Below, in pieces: positions 19,347 through 28,409 of a stretch of DNA of 64,000 nucleotides. Origin of the DNA: Microbacterium thalassium (GTDB lineage: Bacteria; Actinomycetota; Actinomycetes; Actinomycetales; Microbacteriaceae); the NCBI RefSeq assembly GCF_014208045.1, contig NZ_JACHML010000001.1, positions 2,480,001 to 2,544,000 of the forward strand, in the 5' to 3' direction. How positions within the stretch are numbered: position 1 is the stretch's first letter; every line of letters starts with the position of its first letter. The notes under the pieces were generated by a model. It did no database searches. It saw only the letters and a list, made by a program, of their open reading frames with translations, and had not been told where the DNA came from. The translations under genes and the position numbers were made by a program.

Positions 19347-19640
19347 ATGGACGCCGCCGCGTGGATGATCGCCGTGCTCGCGGCATCCGTGGTCGTCACG
19401 CTCGTGGCCCTGGCGCCGCGGATGAAGCGCGACCAGCGCCGGCGCCAACTGGAAGGCTCCGCCGGCGGCTCGCTCGCGGGCGTCGGGGCCGGCTTCGACG
19501 CGGTGTGGCAGCCGACGGCCGAGCAGGCCCGCGCCGACTGGGAGAGCCGGCTCGAGCTGCCGGCCCCGGCCCCCACGCCGGACGGCGATGGGCGCGTGGA
19601 AGACGGCCGGCTGACGATCGTCCTCCGCGACGACACCTGA
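19347..19640 (+). CDS. Small single-pass membrane protein of unknown function
   Basis: A 97-residue protein with one N-terminal membrane helix (residues 6-24, MIAVLAASVVVTLVALAP), then a basic MKRDQRRRQ stretch that favours a cytosolic C-terminus. The rest is a glycine- and proline-rich segment ending in a short beta-like tail (RLTIVLRDDT). CACGAT ends six bases before the ATG and could serve a leaderless mRNA. I do not recognise a family. Confidence 0.6.
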   Translation: MDAAAWMIAVLAASVVVTLVALAPRMKRDQRRRQLEGSAGGSLAGVGAGFDAVWQPTAEQARADWESRLELPAPAPTPDGDGRVEDGRLTIVLRDDT

Positions 19641-19651
19641 TCGGGCCCGCG

Positions 19652-19715
19652 CCGGACCAGACCGTCGCCGGATCAGACCGTCGCCAGCTCAGACCCGGGC
19701 CGGATCAGGCCGTCG
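19652..19715. repeat. Four-unit 16-bp tandem array at the 3' end of the DMT gene
   Basis: Units start at 19652, 19668, 19684 and 19700. Units 1, 2 and 4 match CCGGAYCAGRCCGTCG with one or two changes; unit 3 matches at 11 of 16 positions. The last unit contains the stop codon of the reverse-strand DMT-type gene, so the array looks like repeated duplication of that gene's terminal segment. Confidence 0.7.
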
Positions 19716-20796
19716 AGTCCTTCTCGTCGTCCTCGGGGTCGTGCACCGGCGGCTCCGGCCACACCTTCTGGACGGCCTCGGTGATCTTGATCGAGCCGGT
19801 CGTCGGGTGGGCGATCTCGCCGTCGCCCGAACTGCCGCGTGTGAGGGGCAGTTCCTGACTGTCGCTGATGATCTGGGGATGGTGGCGCGCGAGCTGGAAC
19901 ACACCCCACACGGCGATGGCGCCCACGACGCCGAAGCTGATGTACGCCCACAGCGGAGCGCCCGCCGCCTCGTCGAGGACCAGGAGCCCGATGAAGATCG
20001 CGACCATCGGGTCGATGACGGTCAGCCCCGCGATGACGAGGTCGGGCGGGCCCGACGAGTATGCCGTCTGCACGAAGTACGCGCCGATGACGGTTCCCGC
20101 GATGAGCGCGGCGAGACACGTCAGCGTGAGCCACTCGAAGTTCTCGGACTGGATGCGGTTGATGACGACCTTCGCGAGCGTCGCGACGAATCCGTAGATG
20201 ACGCCGGCCGCCATGATGTAGAACAACGCGCCCATGCGCGCCCGCAGCCACACCCACAGCACGGCGAACACGATCGTCACCGCTGCCAGCAGGAGCAGGA
20301 CCGTGATCAGCTGACGGTCGGTGATCGGCTTCTCGGTGGCGAACAGCGCCGCGATCGTCACGAAGACGAAGATGCCGCCCACGCACGCCCCGATCGCGAT
20401 CATCGACCGACGCGTGGGCCGGTGACCGCTGATGCGCGCGTTCAGCAGCGTCGTGATGACCAGCGACACCGCACCCAGCGGCTGCACGACGATCAGGGGT
20501 GCGAACGTCAGCGCCGCCAGCTGGCACACGATCGCGAGGCCCAGCATGGAGGTGCCCAGGACCCAGGACGGGCGTGAGAGCAGTCGACCCAGCTGGGCGA
20601 GCGTCAGGCCCTGCGACGCCGCGGCGCCCGACATGGCCTCGACCTTGACGACGCCGCGGTGCTGATACTGCGCACCGAACGACATGAAGACGGCCCCCAT
20701 GAGCGCCAGCGGGATGCCGATGAGGATGCCGGGGTTCTGGAAAGCGCCGACGAGAGTGTCGCCGACCTCTTCGAGTTCGCCCGCAGACCAGACCAC
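19705..20796 (-). CDS. DMT-superfamily (EamA/NIPA-like) membrane transporter
   Basis: A 363-residue integral membrane protein with about nine or ten hydrophobic helices between residues 20 and 315 and an internal two-half repeat, as in drug/metabolite transporters. The first helix (ILIGIPLALMGAVFMSFGAQYQ) also resembles NIPA-type proteins. The last ~45 residues are a soluble acidic tail. The substrate is unknown. It starts at a GTG preceded by TAAGGT six bases upstream, giving a leaderless transcript that diverges from def across only 43 bases. The 3' end runs into a 16-bp tandem repeat. Confidence 0.8.
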   Translation of the reverse strand: MVWSAGELEEVGDTLVGAFQNPGILIGIPLALMGAVFMSFGAQYQHRGVVKVEAMSGAAASQGLTLAQLGRLLSRPSWVLGTSMLGLAIVCQLAALTFAPLIVVQPLGAVSLVITTLLNARISGHRPTRRSMIAIGACVGGIFVFVTIAALFATEKPITDRQLITVLLLLAAVTIVFAVLWVWLRARMGALFYIMAAGVIYGFVATLAKVVINRIQSENFEWLTLTCLAALIAGTVIGAYFVQTAYSSGPPDLVIAGLTVIDPMVAIFIGLLVLDEAAGAPLWAYISFGVVGAIAVWGVFQLARHHPQIISDSQELPLTRGSSGDGEIAHPTTGSIKITEAVQKVWPEPPVHDPEDDEKDSTA

Positions 20797-20802
20797 GAAT
20801 AG

Positions 20803-20808
20803 ACCTTA
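20803..20808 (-). promoter_or_regulatory. -10 element for the leaderless DMT-type gene
   Basis: TAAGGT on the reverse strand, six bases (CTATTC) from the GTG start at 20796. It lies within the 43-base gap shared with def. Confidence 0.6.
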
Positions 20809-20827
20809 TCCGCCCGGGACGCTCGGA

Positions 20828-20833
20828 TAGGCT
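20828..20833 (+). promoter_or_regulatory. -10 element for leaderless def
   Basis: TAGGCT ends six bases (CGGCGC) before the GTG of def at 20840. It is only 19 bases from the divergent -10 element, so each promoter's -35 region would overlap the other core promoter or the neighbouring coding start. Confidence 0.6.
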
Positions 20834-20839
20834 CGGCGC

Positions 20840-21406
20840 GTGGCAGTTCTCCCGATTCGCATCATGGGCGACCCCGTGCTCCACGCGCCGGCCGCCCCCG
20901 TCGACGAGATCACGGACGAGATCCGAACACTGGTCGCCGACATGTACGAGACCATGGACGCGGCCCCCGGCGTGGGCCTGGCCGCACCGCAGGTCGGTGT
21001 CGGTCTGCGCATCTTCGTCTACACCTATCAGGACGACGACGGCGCGCCCTGGCGCGGAGTGGTGATCAATCCGGAGCTGTGGATGCGGCCGCTCGTGCCG
21101 GGCGCGCCGGACCCGGACGAGGAGTCGGAGGGCTGCCTGTCGTTCCCCGGCGAGAGGTTCCCGCTGCGCCGCTCGGAGGCCGTCCTGGTCACGGGCACGG
21201 ACCTCGAGGGCGACCCGGTCCGCATCGAGGTCGACGGCTGGCGGGCCCGGATCATGCAGCACGAGTTCGACCATCTCGACGGCGTGCTCTACGTCGACCG
21301 CATCTCGGACGGCGACTGGAAGACCGCGCAGAAGATCGCGCGCAAGCAGGGCTGGGGCCGTCCCGGCGCCTCGTGGATGCCGGGGGTCGACGACCTCGAC
21401 GCGTAG
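20840..21406 (+). CDS. def: Peptide deformylase
   Basis: Removes the formyl group from the initiator methionine of new proteins. All three metal motifs are present in this 188-residue protein: GVGLAAPQ (residues 44-51), EGCLS with metal-binding Cys99, and QHEFDH with His141 and His145. The GTG start gives the normal N-terminus and agrees with the leaderless promoter. A 9-bp terminator hairpin follows the stop. The C-terminal extension past residue 165 is short and basic. Confidence 0.96.
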   Translation: MAVLPIRIMGDPVLHAPAAPVDEITDEIRTLVADMYETMDAAPGVGLAAPQVGVGLRIFVYTYQDDDGAPWRGVVINPELWMRPLVPGAPDPDEESEGCLSFPGERFPLRRSEAVLVTGTDLEGDPVRIEVDGWRARIMQHEFDHLDGVLYVDRISDGDWKTAQKIARKQGWGRPGASWMPGVDDLDA

Positions 21407-21428
21407 GCGGCCGGCGGACGAAACGGCG

Positions 21429-21456
21429 AAAGCCCCGCGCTCTCGCTCGGGGCTTT
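21429..21456. terminator. Bidirectional terminator between def and tRNA-Asn
   Basis: A 9-bp perfect stem (21429-21437 with 21448-21456; AAAGCCCCG type) with a 10-base loop, flanked by A and T runs on both sides. It can end def on the forward strand and the tRNA-Asn transcript on the reverse strand. Confidence 0.85.
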
Positions 21457-21459
21457 CTG

Positions 21460-21535
21460 TGGCTCCCCCACTTGGACTCGAACCAAGAACCTACCGGTTA
21501 ACAGCCGATTGCTCTGCCAATTGAGCTATGGAGGA
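21460..21535 (-). tRNA. tRNA-Asn (anticodon GTT)
   Basis: A 73-nt cloverleaf plus encoded CCA (21460-21462). The acceptor stem TCCTCCA pairs with TGGGGGA, the D loop is AATTGGCAG, the anticodon loop is CTGTTAA (GTT), and the T arm is CTTGG-TTCGAGT-CCAAG. The discriminator base is G, as usual for Asn. Confidence 0.96.
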
Positions 21536-21609
21536 AAACTGCCGCCTCCGCGGAGGCAACTCGACTATCTTAGCAAAGCTCTGAGGGTGCTCTGTACCGC
21601 GGGTGCGGA

Positions 21610-22398
21610 TCAGGATGCGATGAGCCGGGGGTCCGCGTCGCCGCTCGGCGTCCAGAGCAGGTCGTCGGTGCTGTGGCCGTACGCGACCGGACGACCGCCG
21701 CGCAGGACGAGCACGTCCGCGTCGAGTTCGCGCACCGCCGCGGTGTCGTTCGTCACCACCAGCGCCGACATCCCGATGTCCTCCCGGCGGCGAAGGATCG
21801 CATCGCGGGCCGCCTGGCGCACCTCGATGTCGAGGTTCGCGAACGGCTCATCGGCCACCAGCAGACGCGGCTGGAGCACCAGCGCGCGGGCGATGGCGAC
21901 GCGCTGACGCATGCCGGCGCTCAGTTCGTAGGGGTACTTGCCGGCGCTGCCCAGGGGAAGCATCAGCTCGTCGAGGAGCGCCGCGACGCGGATCGCGAGC
22001 GCCTTCTGGTTCACCCGCGAGTCCCGGCTCGTGATGGGCTCGGAGATCACCTCGGAGACCGTCAGGCGCGACGGAAGGTTCGCCCCCGCCGACTGCGGCA
22101 GGTAGCCGGTCGCATACGTCAGGTAGCGATGGGAGCGACCGGGGCGCCGCACCGAGACGCCGACGACCTCGGCGTCTCCCCCGACCACGGCGACGCCGTC
22201 ACCGGCGGCTCCCGCCAGCACGGCTGCGAGCGTCGACTTGCCCGAGCCCGTGGGGCCCAGCACCGCGAGCGCACGCGCGTGCGGCAGGACGAACGAGACA
22301 CCGTCGACGACGCGCAGGTCCGGACCACCGCGCGCGGCGCGCGCGATCGAGAGGTCGACTGCTCGGATCGCCACATCGGCATCATGTCGTCGGGGCAT
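21610..22398 (-). CDS. ABC transporter ATP-binding protein
   Basis: A 262-residue ATPase from ATG 22398 (MPRRHDADVAIRAVDLSIAR); the longer open frame is not supported. Walker A is GPTGSGKST (48-56), the Q-loop is near YLPQSAGANLPSRLT, the signature is LSAGMRQR, and Walker B is LLVADEP. The D-loop reads NLDIE. The domain layout is that of dipeptide/nickel-type importer ATPases (Dpp/Opp). No permease or solute-binding gene is adjacent, so it is an orphan ATPase here. CAGGAT six bases before the ATG may serve a leaderless transcript; it also reads as a weak ribosome site. Confidence 0.85.
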   Translation of the reverse strand: MPRRHDADVAIRAVDLSIARAARGGPDLRVVDGVSFVLPHARALAVLGPTGSGKSTLAAVLAGAAGDGVAVVGGDAEVVGVSVRRPGRSHRYLTYATGYLPQSAGANLPSRLTVSEVISEPITSRDSRVNQKALAIRVAALLDELMLPLGSAGKYPYELSAGMRQRVAIARALVLQPRLLVADEPFANLDIEVRQAARDAILRRREDIGMSALVVTNDTAAVRELDADVLVLRGGRPVAYGHSTDDLLWTPSGDADPRLIAS

Positions 22399-22404
22399 GT
22401 GCTC

Positions 22405-22410
22405 ATCCTG
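22405..22410 (-). promoter_or_regulatory. Possible -10 element of the orphan ABC ATPase
   Basis: CAGGAT on the reverse strand, six bases before the ATG at 22398. It departs from TANNNT at the first position, so it is weaker than the others. Confidence 0.35.
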
Positions 22411-22450
22411 CCGTGACCACGGCCGGATCGCCACCCGCCGCGGCGACCGG

Positions 22451-24307
22451 TCAGCGGTCGGCGATGATCTGCTGCCGCTCCTGATCGAGCTGGCGGAGCC
22501 GGACCCGGATGGCGCGACCCTGCTCCGACTCGGGCGACACACGCTGGACGGCGCCCAGGAGCTCGGCCTTCTCGGTGTCGAGCGCCCGCAGCAGCAGGCG
22601 CCGCGCGAGGTCGGCGGTCGAGGCCACGGCCTCGTTGTCGGTGAGCGCAGGGAAATCCGCGGCGAGCAGTTCGGCGCCGAGCCCCCGGAAGGGCTCGCGC
22701 ACGGTGCCGACGGCCTCGCTCGCCCAGCCCGCGCGGTCGAGGTCGCCGGCTTCCGCGACGGCGCGCCGCACGGCCTCGAGGGCGGGGTGCCGGAACGGCT
22801 GGGCGACCGCTCGGACGAGCAGCTCCCGGTCGAGCCGGTGACCGAACTGGAGGAACCCCATCAGCGCGTCGCGCTCGAGCGCGACCTCCGCCGAGCGGGG
22901 CAGCCCGGCCAGCGTCACGCGTGCGACCGGTTCGGGTTCGGGCTCGTCCCCGGACGGGCGCGGGGCGGGTGCCGGACGCCGGTTCTCGGCGCGCCCCGCT
23001 CGCTCGACCTCGCGGCGCACATCCTCGGTGTCCATGCCCAGGCGACGCGCGAGGACGCGGATGTACTCGGGCTGAAGCAGGGGGTCGCGCAGCTCGGCGA
23101 CGACCGGCGCGGCCTGCCGGAGGGCGCCGACGCGTCCCTCGACGCTCGCCAGATCGAATCCGCCGATGCGCTGATCGATGACGAACTCGACCATCGGCAT
23201 CTTCTCTTCGACCATGCTCCGCACGGCCGCGTCGCCGCGGGCGAGCCGCAGGTCGCAGGGGTCCAGACCCTCGGGTCCGGTCGCGACGTACGTCTGCGCG
23301 TTGAACCGCTTGGCATCGGCGAAGGCTCGCAGGGCGGCCTTCTGGCCGGCGGCGTCCGGATCGAACGTGAACACCACTTCCCCGGCCGCCGAGTCGTCGC
23401 CCATGACCCGGCGCAGCACGGTGATGTGGTCGGCTCCGAACGCGGTGCCGCACGTCGCGATCGCCGTGGTGACCCCGGCCAGGTGGCAGGCCATCACGTC
23501 GGTGTAGCCCTCGACGACGACGACGCGATGCTCGCGCGAGATGGTGCGCTTCGCCAGATCGAGACCGTACAGGACCTGGGCCTTCCGGTACACGGCCGTC
23601 TCGGGCGTGTTGAGGTACTTCGGACCCTTGTCGTCGTCGTACAGACGGCGCGCGCCGAAGCCGATCACCTGCCCGGTCACGTCGCGGATCGGCCAGATCA
23701 CGCGCCCGCGGAACCGGTCGTAGACGCCGCGCTGTCCCTGCGAGACGACGCCCGCGGCCGTCAGCTCCTCATCGGAGAACCCCTGCCCGCGCAGGGCCGT
23801 GTGCAGCGCCGACCACCCTTTGGGCGCGTAGCCGACCCCGAAATGGGCGGCGGCTCCGGCGTCGAAGCCGCGGTCGCCGAGGAAGCGTCGCGCAGTCTCG
23901 GCCTCGGGCGACGACAGCTGCCCGCGGAAGAACTCCGCCGCCGCCGAATTGACCGCGTACAGGCGCGTGCGACCGGCACCGCCCTCGGGCGCCGCTCCCC
24001 CGTCCTCGTAGGTCAGCTGGTAGCCGATGCGTCCGGCGAGGCGTTCGACCGCCTCGGTGAAGGTCACGTGGTCCATCGCCCGCAGGAACGAGTACACGTC
24101 ACCGGACTCGCCGCAGCCGAAGCAGTGGTAGAAGCCCGCCTGGGGCCGCACGTTGAAGCTGGGGCTGCGCTCGTCGTGGAAAGGGCACAGGCCCTTCATC
24201 GACCCGACGCCGGCGGGTTTGAGGGCGACCCGCTCGCCGATGATGTCGGCGATGTTGGTGCGCGCCTTGACCTCCTCGACGTCGGCCTGCCGGATCCGTC
24301 CCGGCAT
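22451..24307 (-). CDS. dnaG: DNA primase
   Basis: A 618-residue primase that lays down RNA primers at the replication fork. The N-terminal CHC2 zinc finger is intact ([11 protein letters not shown], then CFGCGESGD, residues about 38-67). The Toprim acidic residues appear in [12 protein letters not shown] and [12 protein letters not shown], and a divergent C-terminal DnaB-interaction domain follows. The ATG at 24307 overlaps the dgt stop by one base (TGATG), so the two are cotranslated. The gene order dusB-dgt-dnaG is conserved in actinobacteria. Confidence 0.95.
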   Translation of the reverse strand: MPGRIRQADVEEVKARTNIADIIGERVALKPAGVGSMKGLCPFHDERSPSFNVRPQAGFYHCFGCGESGDVYSFLRAMDHVTFTEAVERLAGRIGYQLTYEDGGAAPEGGAGRTRLYAVNSAAAEFFRGQLSSPEAETARRFLGDRGFDAGAAAHFGVGYAPKGWSALHTALRGQGFSDEELTAAGVVSQGQRGVYDRFRGRVIWPIRDVTGQVIGFGARRLYDDDKGPKYLNTPETAVYRKAQVLYGLDLAKRTISREHRVVVVEGYTDVMACHLAGVTTAIATCGTAFGADHITVLRRVMGDDSAAGEVVFTFDPDAAGQKAALRAFADAKRFNAQTYVATGPEGLDPCDLRLARGDAAVRSMVEEKMPMVEFVIDQRIGGFDLASVEGRVGALRQAAPVVAELRDPLLQPEYIRVLARRLGMDTEDVRREVERAGRAENRRPAPAPRPSGDEPEPEPVARVTLAGLPRSAEVALERDALMGFLQFGHRLDRELLVRAVAQPFRHPALEAVRRAVAEAGDLDRAGWASEAVGTVREPFRGLGAELLAADFPALTDNEAVASTADLARRLLLRALDTEKAELLGAVQRVSPESEQGRAIRVRLRQLDQERQQIIADR

Positions 24308-25656
24308 CAGCCGGCCTCGGCGCGCACGCGCGGTCCCGGCCGGGCCCCGGGCGCCCAGATCCCGAGGGATGCCGCATCCACGTCGCCCACGAGACGACCG
24401 TGCCACGAGATCGCCAGCTGGTCGGTCAGGCTCGCCACCTGGTCGACGATGACGCGCCGGCGCGCCGCGTCCGACTCCGCGCTGCGGAAGTCCGCGGTGT
24501 GGATCGCGTCGAGCTCCGCCGGCTGTTCCCACAGTGCGGTCGCGAGCCGCTTGAGCACGCGACGCTGCTCCTTGTAGAGCTCCTTGCGCCCGTCGATCGA
24601 TACGACGACCGCGCCGATGATCCCCTTGAGCACCGCCATCTCCGCCTCGATGACCCGCGGGACCACGACGTGCGCTCGGTAGCGCGTGAGGGACGGGCCC
24701 TCGTACGCATCGCGCGTGGCGTGGGTCGCCGCCCGCGCGAAGCGTCCGATCAGGTCGCTCGTGAGGTTCTTCAGCCCGGCCAGAGCCGGGCGCGTGCCGT
24801 CGAACTCGCGGATCCACACCGGCATCCGCATCAGCCGGTACAGCGAGTCGGCGAGTTCGTCGCGCGCGAAGTCGAAGCCCACCCACGACTGGATCGCGTC
24901 CAGCAGGGCATCGTGCTCGGCCGGGTCGGCGAGCCGCGCAGGATCGAGGTAGCCGTTCATCACGGCGTCCTCGAAGTCGTGCACCGAGTAGGCGATGTCG
25001 TCGGACAGGTCCATGACCTCGGCCTCGATGCAGCGCACGCGACCCGGCGCGCCGTCGCGCATCCAGCGGAAGACGGCTTCGTCCTCGGGGTACACCCCGT
25101 ACTTCAGCCGGCCGCCGGGATCGGGCAGCGGATGCTCGCTCGTCCACGGGTACTTGCAGGTCGCGTCGAGGCTGGCCCGCGTGAGGTTGAGGCCGTGGCT
25201 CGTGCCGTCCGCATCGATGACCTTGGGTTCGAGCCGCGAGACGATGCGCAGCGTCTGCGCGTTCCCCTCGAAGCCGCCGATGTCCTCGGCCCAGTCGTTG
25301 AGCGCGCGCTCGCCGTTGTGCCCGAACGGCGGGTGGCCCAGATCGTGGCTGAGGCACGCGGTGTCGACCACGTCGGCGGCGAGGTTGAGTGCGGTGGCGA
25401 GCTCGCGACCGACCTGGGCGACTTCGAGCGAGTGCGTCAGCCGGTTGCGCGCGAAGTCCGCCGGGGATGCCGGGCTGAGGACCTGCGTCTTCGCTGCCAG
25501 GCGCCGCAGGGCCGCCGAATGCAGCACGCGCGCGCGGTCGCGGGCGAAGTCGTCCCGCTGCGAACGGTGCAGCTCGTCCGCGAAGCGCGCGGCGTCCCGG
25601 TCTTCGTATCCGTCGGGACGCCAGGCAGCTCCCGACGCGCGGCTGTCAGCCGCCAC
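24307..25656 (-). CDS. dgt: dGTP triphosphohydrolase-like HD-domain protein
   Basis: A 449-residue deoxynucleoside triphosphohydrolase from the GTG at 25656, which overlaps the end of dusB by 11 bases. The HD superfamily metal set is visible: His75 ([10 protein letters not shown]), His104-Asp105 ([14 protein letters not shown]) and the later Asp in [13 protein letters not shown]. Such enzymes hydrolyse dNTPs to the nucleoside and tripolyphosphate and help balance or restrict dNTP pools. An upstream extension of the open frame overlaps dusB and is not credible. The start is moderately certain. Confidence 0.9.
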   Translation of the reverse strand: MAADSRASGAAWRPDGYEDRDAARFADELHRSQRDDFARDRARVLHSAALRRLAAKTQVLSPASPADFARNRLTHSLEVAQVGRELATALNLAADVVDTACLSHDLGHPPFGHNGERALNDWAEDIGGFEGNAQTLRIVSRLEPKVIDADGTSHGLNLTRASLDATCKYPWTSEHPLPDPGGRLKYGVYPEDEAVFRWMRDGAPGRVRCIEAEVMDLSDDIAYSVHDFEDAVMNGYLDPARLADPAEHDALLDAIQSWVGFDFARDELADSLYRLMRMPVWIREFDGTRPALAGLKNLTSDLIGRFARAATHATRDAYEGPSLTRYRAHVVVPRVIEAEMAVLKGIIGAVVVSIDGRKELYKEQRRVLKRLATALWEQPAELDAIHTADFRSAESDAARRRVIVDQVASLTDQLAISWHGRLVGDVDAASLGIWAPGARPGPRVRAEAG

Positions 25657-26812
25657 TGTGGTCGAGCTCCGCCTCGCACATGGCTGTGGATGCCTCTTCG
25701 CCGAGGTCCCGTGAGTCCAGCCAGCCGTGCGGCAGGGCGGGACGCTTCGGGGTGCCGGCACGTCCTCGCTGACCCTCGGCGGCGGCCCCCGGGTAGGGCG
25801 CGTCCAGATCGAGGGTGGCCAGGATCTCGTCGATCTCCGCGAGGCTCGACGCGGTCGCCAGGCGGGCGCGCGTGTCGCCTCCCACCGGGTAGCCCTTGAA
25901 GTACCACGCGACGTGCTTGCGGATGTCGCGGCACCCGCGGCCCTCGTCCTCGAAGAACTCAACGAGCAGCTCGGCATGGCGTCGGAACGCGCGGGCCACG
26001 AAGCCGAGCGTGGCGTCGACCGGCTCGCCGACCGCCGCTGCGGGCGTCCCGAGCGTGCGGGCGAGGTCGCCGAACAGCCACGGCCGGCCGAGGCATCCCC
26101 GTCCGACCACGACCCCGTCGCAGCCGGTCTCGGCCATCATCCGCTCGGCGTCGTCGGCCGACCAGATGTCGCCGTTGCCGAGCACCGGGATGCTCGTGAC
26201 GGCTTCCTTCAGGGTCGCGATCGCCGACCAGTCGGCCTGGCCGGAGTAGAACTCGGCGGCGGTGCGCGCGTGCAGGGCGACCGCGGCGACACCGGCGTCC
26301 TCGGCGATGCGGCCGGCGTCGAGGTACGTGAGGTGATCGCCGTCGATGCCCTTGCGCATCTTGACCGTGAGCGGGATGTCCCCGGCCGCGCGGGCTGCGC
26401 GCGTGACGATGTCGCGGAAGAGCTCGAGCTTCCACGGAAGCGCCGCGCCGCCGCCCTTGCGGGTGACCTTGGGCACGGGGCAGCCGAAGTTCAGGTCGAT
26501 GTGGTCGGCGCGATCCTCCTCGACGAGGACGCGGACCGCCGACTCGACCGTCGCCGGGTCCACGCCGTACAGCTGGATCGAGCGGGGCGTCTCGGACTCG
26601 TGGTGCGTGATCAGGCGCATCGTGGTCGCGTTGCGCTCGACCAGCGCGCGGGACGTGATCATCTCGCTGACGTAGAGTCCGGCACCGTACTCGCGGCACA
26701 GCCGGCGGAACGCGGTGTTCGTGATGCCCGCCATCGGCGCGAGCACGACCGGCGCATCGAGCTCGATGGGGCCGATGCGCAGGGTGCGGGCGGGGGCGAG
26801 GGCGGTGGACAT
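25646..26812 (-). CDS. dusB: tRNA-dihydrouridine synthase
   Basis: A 388-residue FMN-dependent reductase that converts uridine to dihydrouridine in tRNA D loops. It begins MSTALAPARTLRIGPIEL. LAPMAGITNTAFRRLCR is the FMN-binding start of the TIM barrel. The catalytic Cys is Cys111 in NFGCPVPKVTRKGGG. GACAAT ends six bases before the ATG at 26812, so a leaderless dusB-dgt-dnaG transcript is likely. An upstream in-frame ATG at 26887 is not supported. Confidence 0.93.
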   Translation of the reverse strand: MSTALAPARTLRIGPIELDAPVVLAPMAGITNTAFRRLCREYGAGLYVSEMITSRALVERNATTMRLITHHESETPRSIQLYGVDPATVESAVRVLVEEDRADHIDLNFGCPVPKVTRKGGGAALPWKLELFRDIVTRAARAAGDIPLTVKMRKGIDGDHLTYLDAGRIAEDAGVAAVALHARTAAEFYSGQADWSAIATLKEAVTSIPVLGNGDIWSADDAERMMAETGCDGVVVGRGCLGRPWLFGDLARTLGTPAAAVGEPVDATLGFVARAFRRHAELLVEFFEDEGRGCRDIRKHVAWYFKGYPVGGDTRARLATASSLAEIDEILATLDLDAPYPGAAAEGQRGRAGTPKRPALPHGWLDSRDLGEEASTAMCEAELDHSGG

Positions 26813-26818
26813 CGCTCC

Positions 26819-26824
26819 ATTGTC
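26819..26824 (-). promoter_or_regulatory. -10 element for leaderless dusB
   Basis: GACAAT on the reverse strand, six bases (GGAGCG) from the dusB ATG. Predicted promoter of the dusB-dgt-dnaG operon. Confidence 0.5.
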
Positions 26825-26957
26825 CCAGAACCCGGCTGGACGGGAGCCCGATGTGTGGACACGTCCACCGTGTCGGAAACGGCACACCGAAGTGACCCGC
26901 CGGGGGCACGGGGGCTCGTCCGCGCCCTCGCGTCGGCACCGGCCGGTTCAGGCGAGG

Positions 26958-28277
26958 TCAGAAGGGTGCGTCACCGGCATCCGCAGGTCGGAACGCTGGG
27001 ACGCGTCGTTCGGGTTTCACCACGTACTGTCTGCCCGAGGGGGAGGTCCATTCGATCGCTCCCCCGCTGCCGGGGACTTGTCGGATCCGCCACCCGCCGT
27101 GGTGCTTGATGGTGTGATGCCCCTTGCACAGCGGCGCGAGGTTGGCGAGCGACGTCGATCCCCCGTCCACCCACGCGAGGGTGTGGTCGATCTCGCACCG
27201 TGACGCCGGCATCCCGCATCCGGGCCCCATGCAGCGATCGGCGCGCCACGTCACGAGATCCCGGATCATCTTCGGCGGGTCGTACCGGTCTCGGCCCACC
27301 GAGAGCACCATGCCGGTCTCGGGGTGGGTGAGGACGCGGATCCAGTCCCGCGCCTGCCCGCACAGCTCCCGCGCCCGCTCCAGCGGAATCGGGCCCACAC
27401 CCTCGACGACCGCCGGGTCACCACCCTCGGCGCCCTCACCGGACAGCACCGACAGCGCCGGCACCGTCACCACGACCGTCGGCCGGATCCCGCGCGCGGT
27501 GGGCGGCAGGCAACCGGTGTCGCCGTCGATCAGCAGGTCGGCGAACACATCCGCGCGCACCTGGTCGAGCGTGCGGTCCTCGCCCGGCTGCCTGGTGATG
27601 GTCTTCGCGATCGTCGTGATGCGGCCGTAGATCGCGTGCGCCTCGACCGCGGGCAGGTACGCGTGGAACCATGCCATCCCGTCTCCGACGTTCTCCACCG
27701 CGGTACGCCGGCTCGTGAGAGCCTCCGCGTGCCGCTCCGCGAGCGTCTGGGCGCGCTCGGTCTCGATCAGCGTGGTCAACGCCCGCCGGAACGCCGCGAC
27801 CGTGGTCTCCTCGGCGATCGCGAGCGCCGGCGGCACGATCTTCTCCGCCAGGGCGGGCTCGAGCACCTCGACGCCCGCCACCAGCGCCCGCGCGTGATCA
27901 TCCGTGATCTGCGCGTGCCCGAGCGCGTCGAGCACCGTCGGGTAGCGGTGGACGAGAGCTTCCGCAACGGCCATCATGCCGCCGGCGACGGTCTCGCCGA
28001 CGCGCAGCGCCGCCGAGAGTTCGAGCCGAACCGAGCGCTCGATCACCGGAGCGATCGCGTCGCCGTAGCGCGCGGCATCCGCGAGGGCGCGAACGCGGAG
28101 CCCGTCGATGCGCTGGTACCGCTCGGCGGCGAACACCGACACCATGTTCGCCGTCTCGACGACGAGGCTCACGTCGTCGGGAATGTACGGCTCGGTGTCC
28201 GGGAAGCGGCCGTCATCGACGTGCCAGCCGACGTCGCCGCTGGAGAGCGCTTCGTCGAAATTCGCGTCCTCGTCCAT
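26958..28277 (-). CDS. DUF222/HNH endonuclease domain protein (13E12-like)
   Basis: A 439-residue protein with an N-terminal helical DUF222 region (residues 30-300) and a C-terminal HNH motif: CMGPGCGMPASRCEIDHTLAW, then NLAPLCKGHHTIKH. These supply the zinc cysteines, the catalytic His and the metal-binding His. The architecture matches the 13E12 repeat family, which is abundant and variable in actinobacteria and often exchanged between strains; the biological role is not established. A TAGAGT -10 element ends six bases before the ATG. It is a single gene with no recognisable mobile element boundaries. Confidence 0.87.
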   Translation of the reverse strand: MDEDANFDEALSSGDVGWHVDDGRFPDTEPYIPDDVSLVVETANMVSVFAAERYQRIDGLRVRALADAARYGDAIAPVIERSVRLELSAALRVGETVAGGMMAVAEALVHRYPTVLDALGHAQITDDHARALVAGVEVLEPALAEKIVPPALAIAEETTVAAFRRALTTLIETERAQTLAERHAEALTSRRTAVENVGDGMAWFHAYLPAVEAHAIYGRITTIAKTITRQPGEDRTLDQVRADVFADLLIDGDTGCLPPTARGIRPTVVVTVPALSVLSGEGAEGGDPAVVEGVGPIPLERARELCGQARDWIRVLTHPETGMVLSVGRDRYDPPKMIRDLVTWRADRCMGPGCGMPASRCEIDHTLAWVDGGSTSLANLAPLCKGHHTIKHHGGWRIRQVPGSGGAIEWTSPSGRQYVVKPERRVPAFRPADAGDAPF

Positions 28278-28283
28278 GCTCTG

Positions 28284-28289
28284 ACTCTA
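28284..28289 (-). promoter_or_regulatory. -10 element for the leaderless DUF222/HNH gene
   Basis: TAGAGT on the reverse strand, six bases (CAGAGC) from the ATG at 28277. Confidence 0.6.
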
Positions 28290-28409
28290 GAACGCACCTC
28301 CGACATCGGACTGCGCCGACGATGCCGACAGACGAAGACACCGTCGATCGCCGGAGCCGGAGCTCTGGACGCCTCGGTCTCCCCCTCGTTCCTCCCCCGC
28401 ACGATCCGC

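Noticed and set aside
24308..25357. dnaG extension to 968 residues
   Set aside because: The extra part lies over dgt in another frame; the ATG at 24307 gives a normal primase with the CHC2 finger near the N-terminus.
26958..28277. DUF222/HNH gene as part of a prophage or CRISPR system
   Set aside because: There are no phage, Cas or repeat-spacer features nearby; the 13E12-type gene stands alone.
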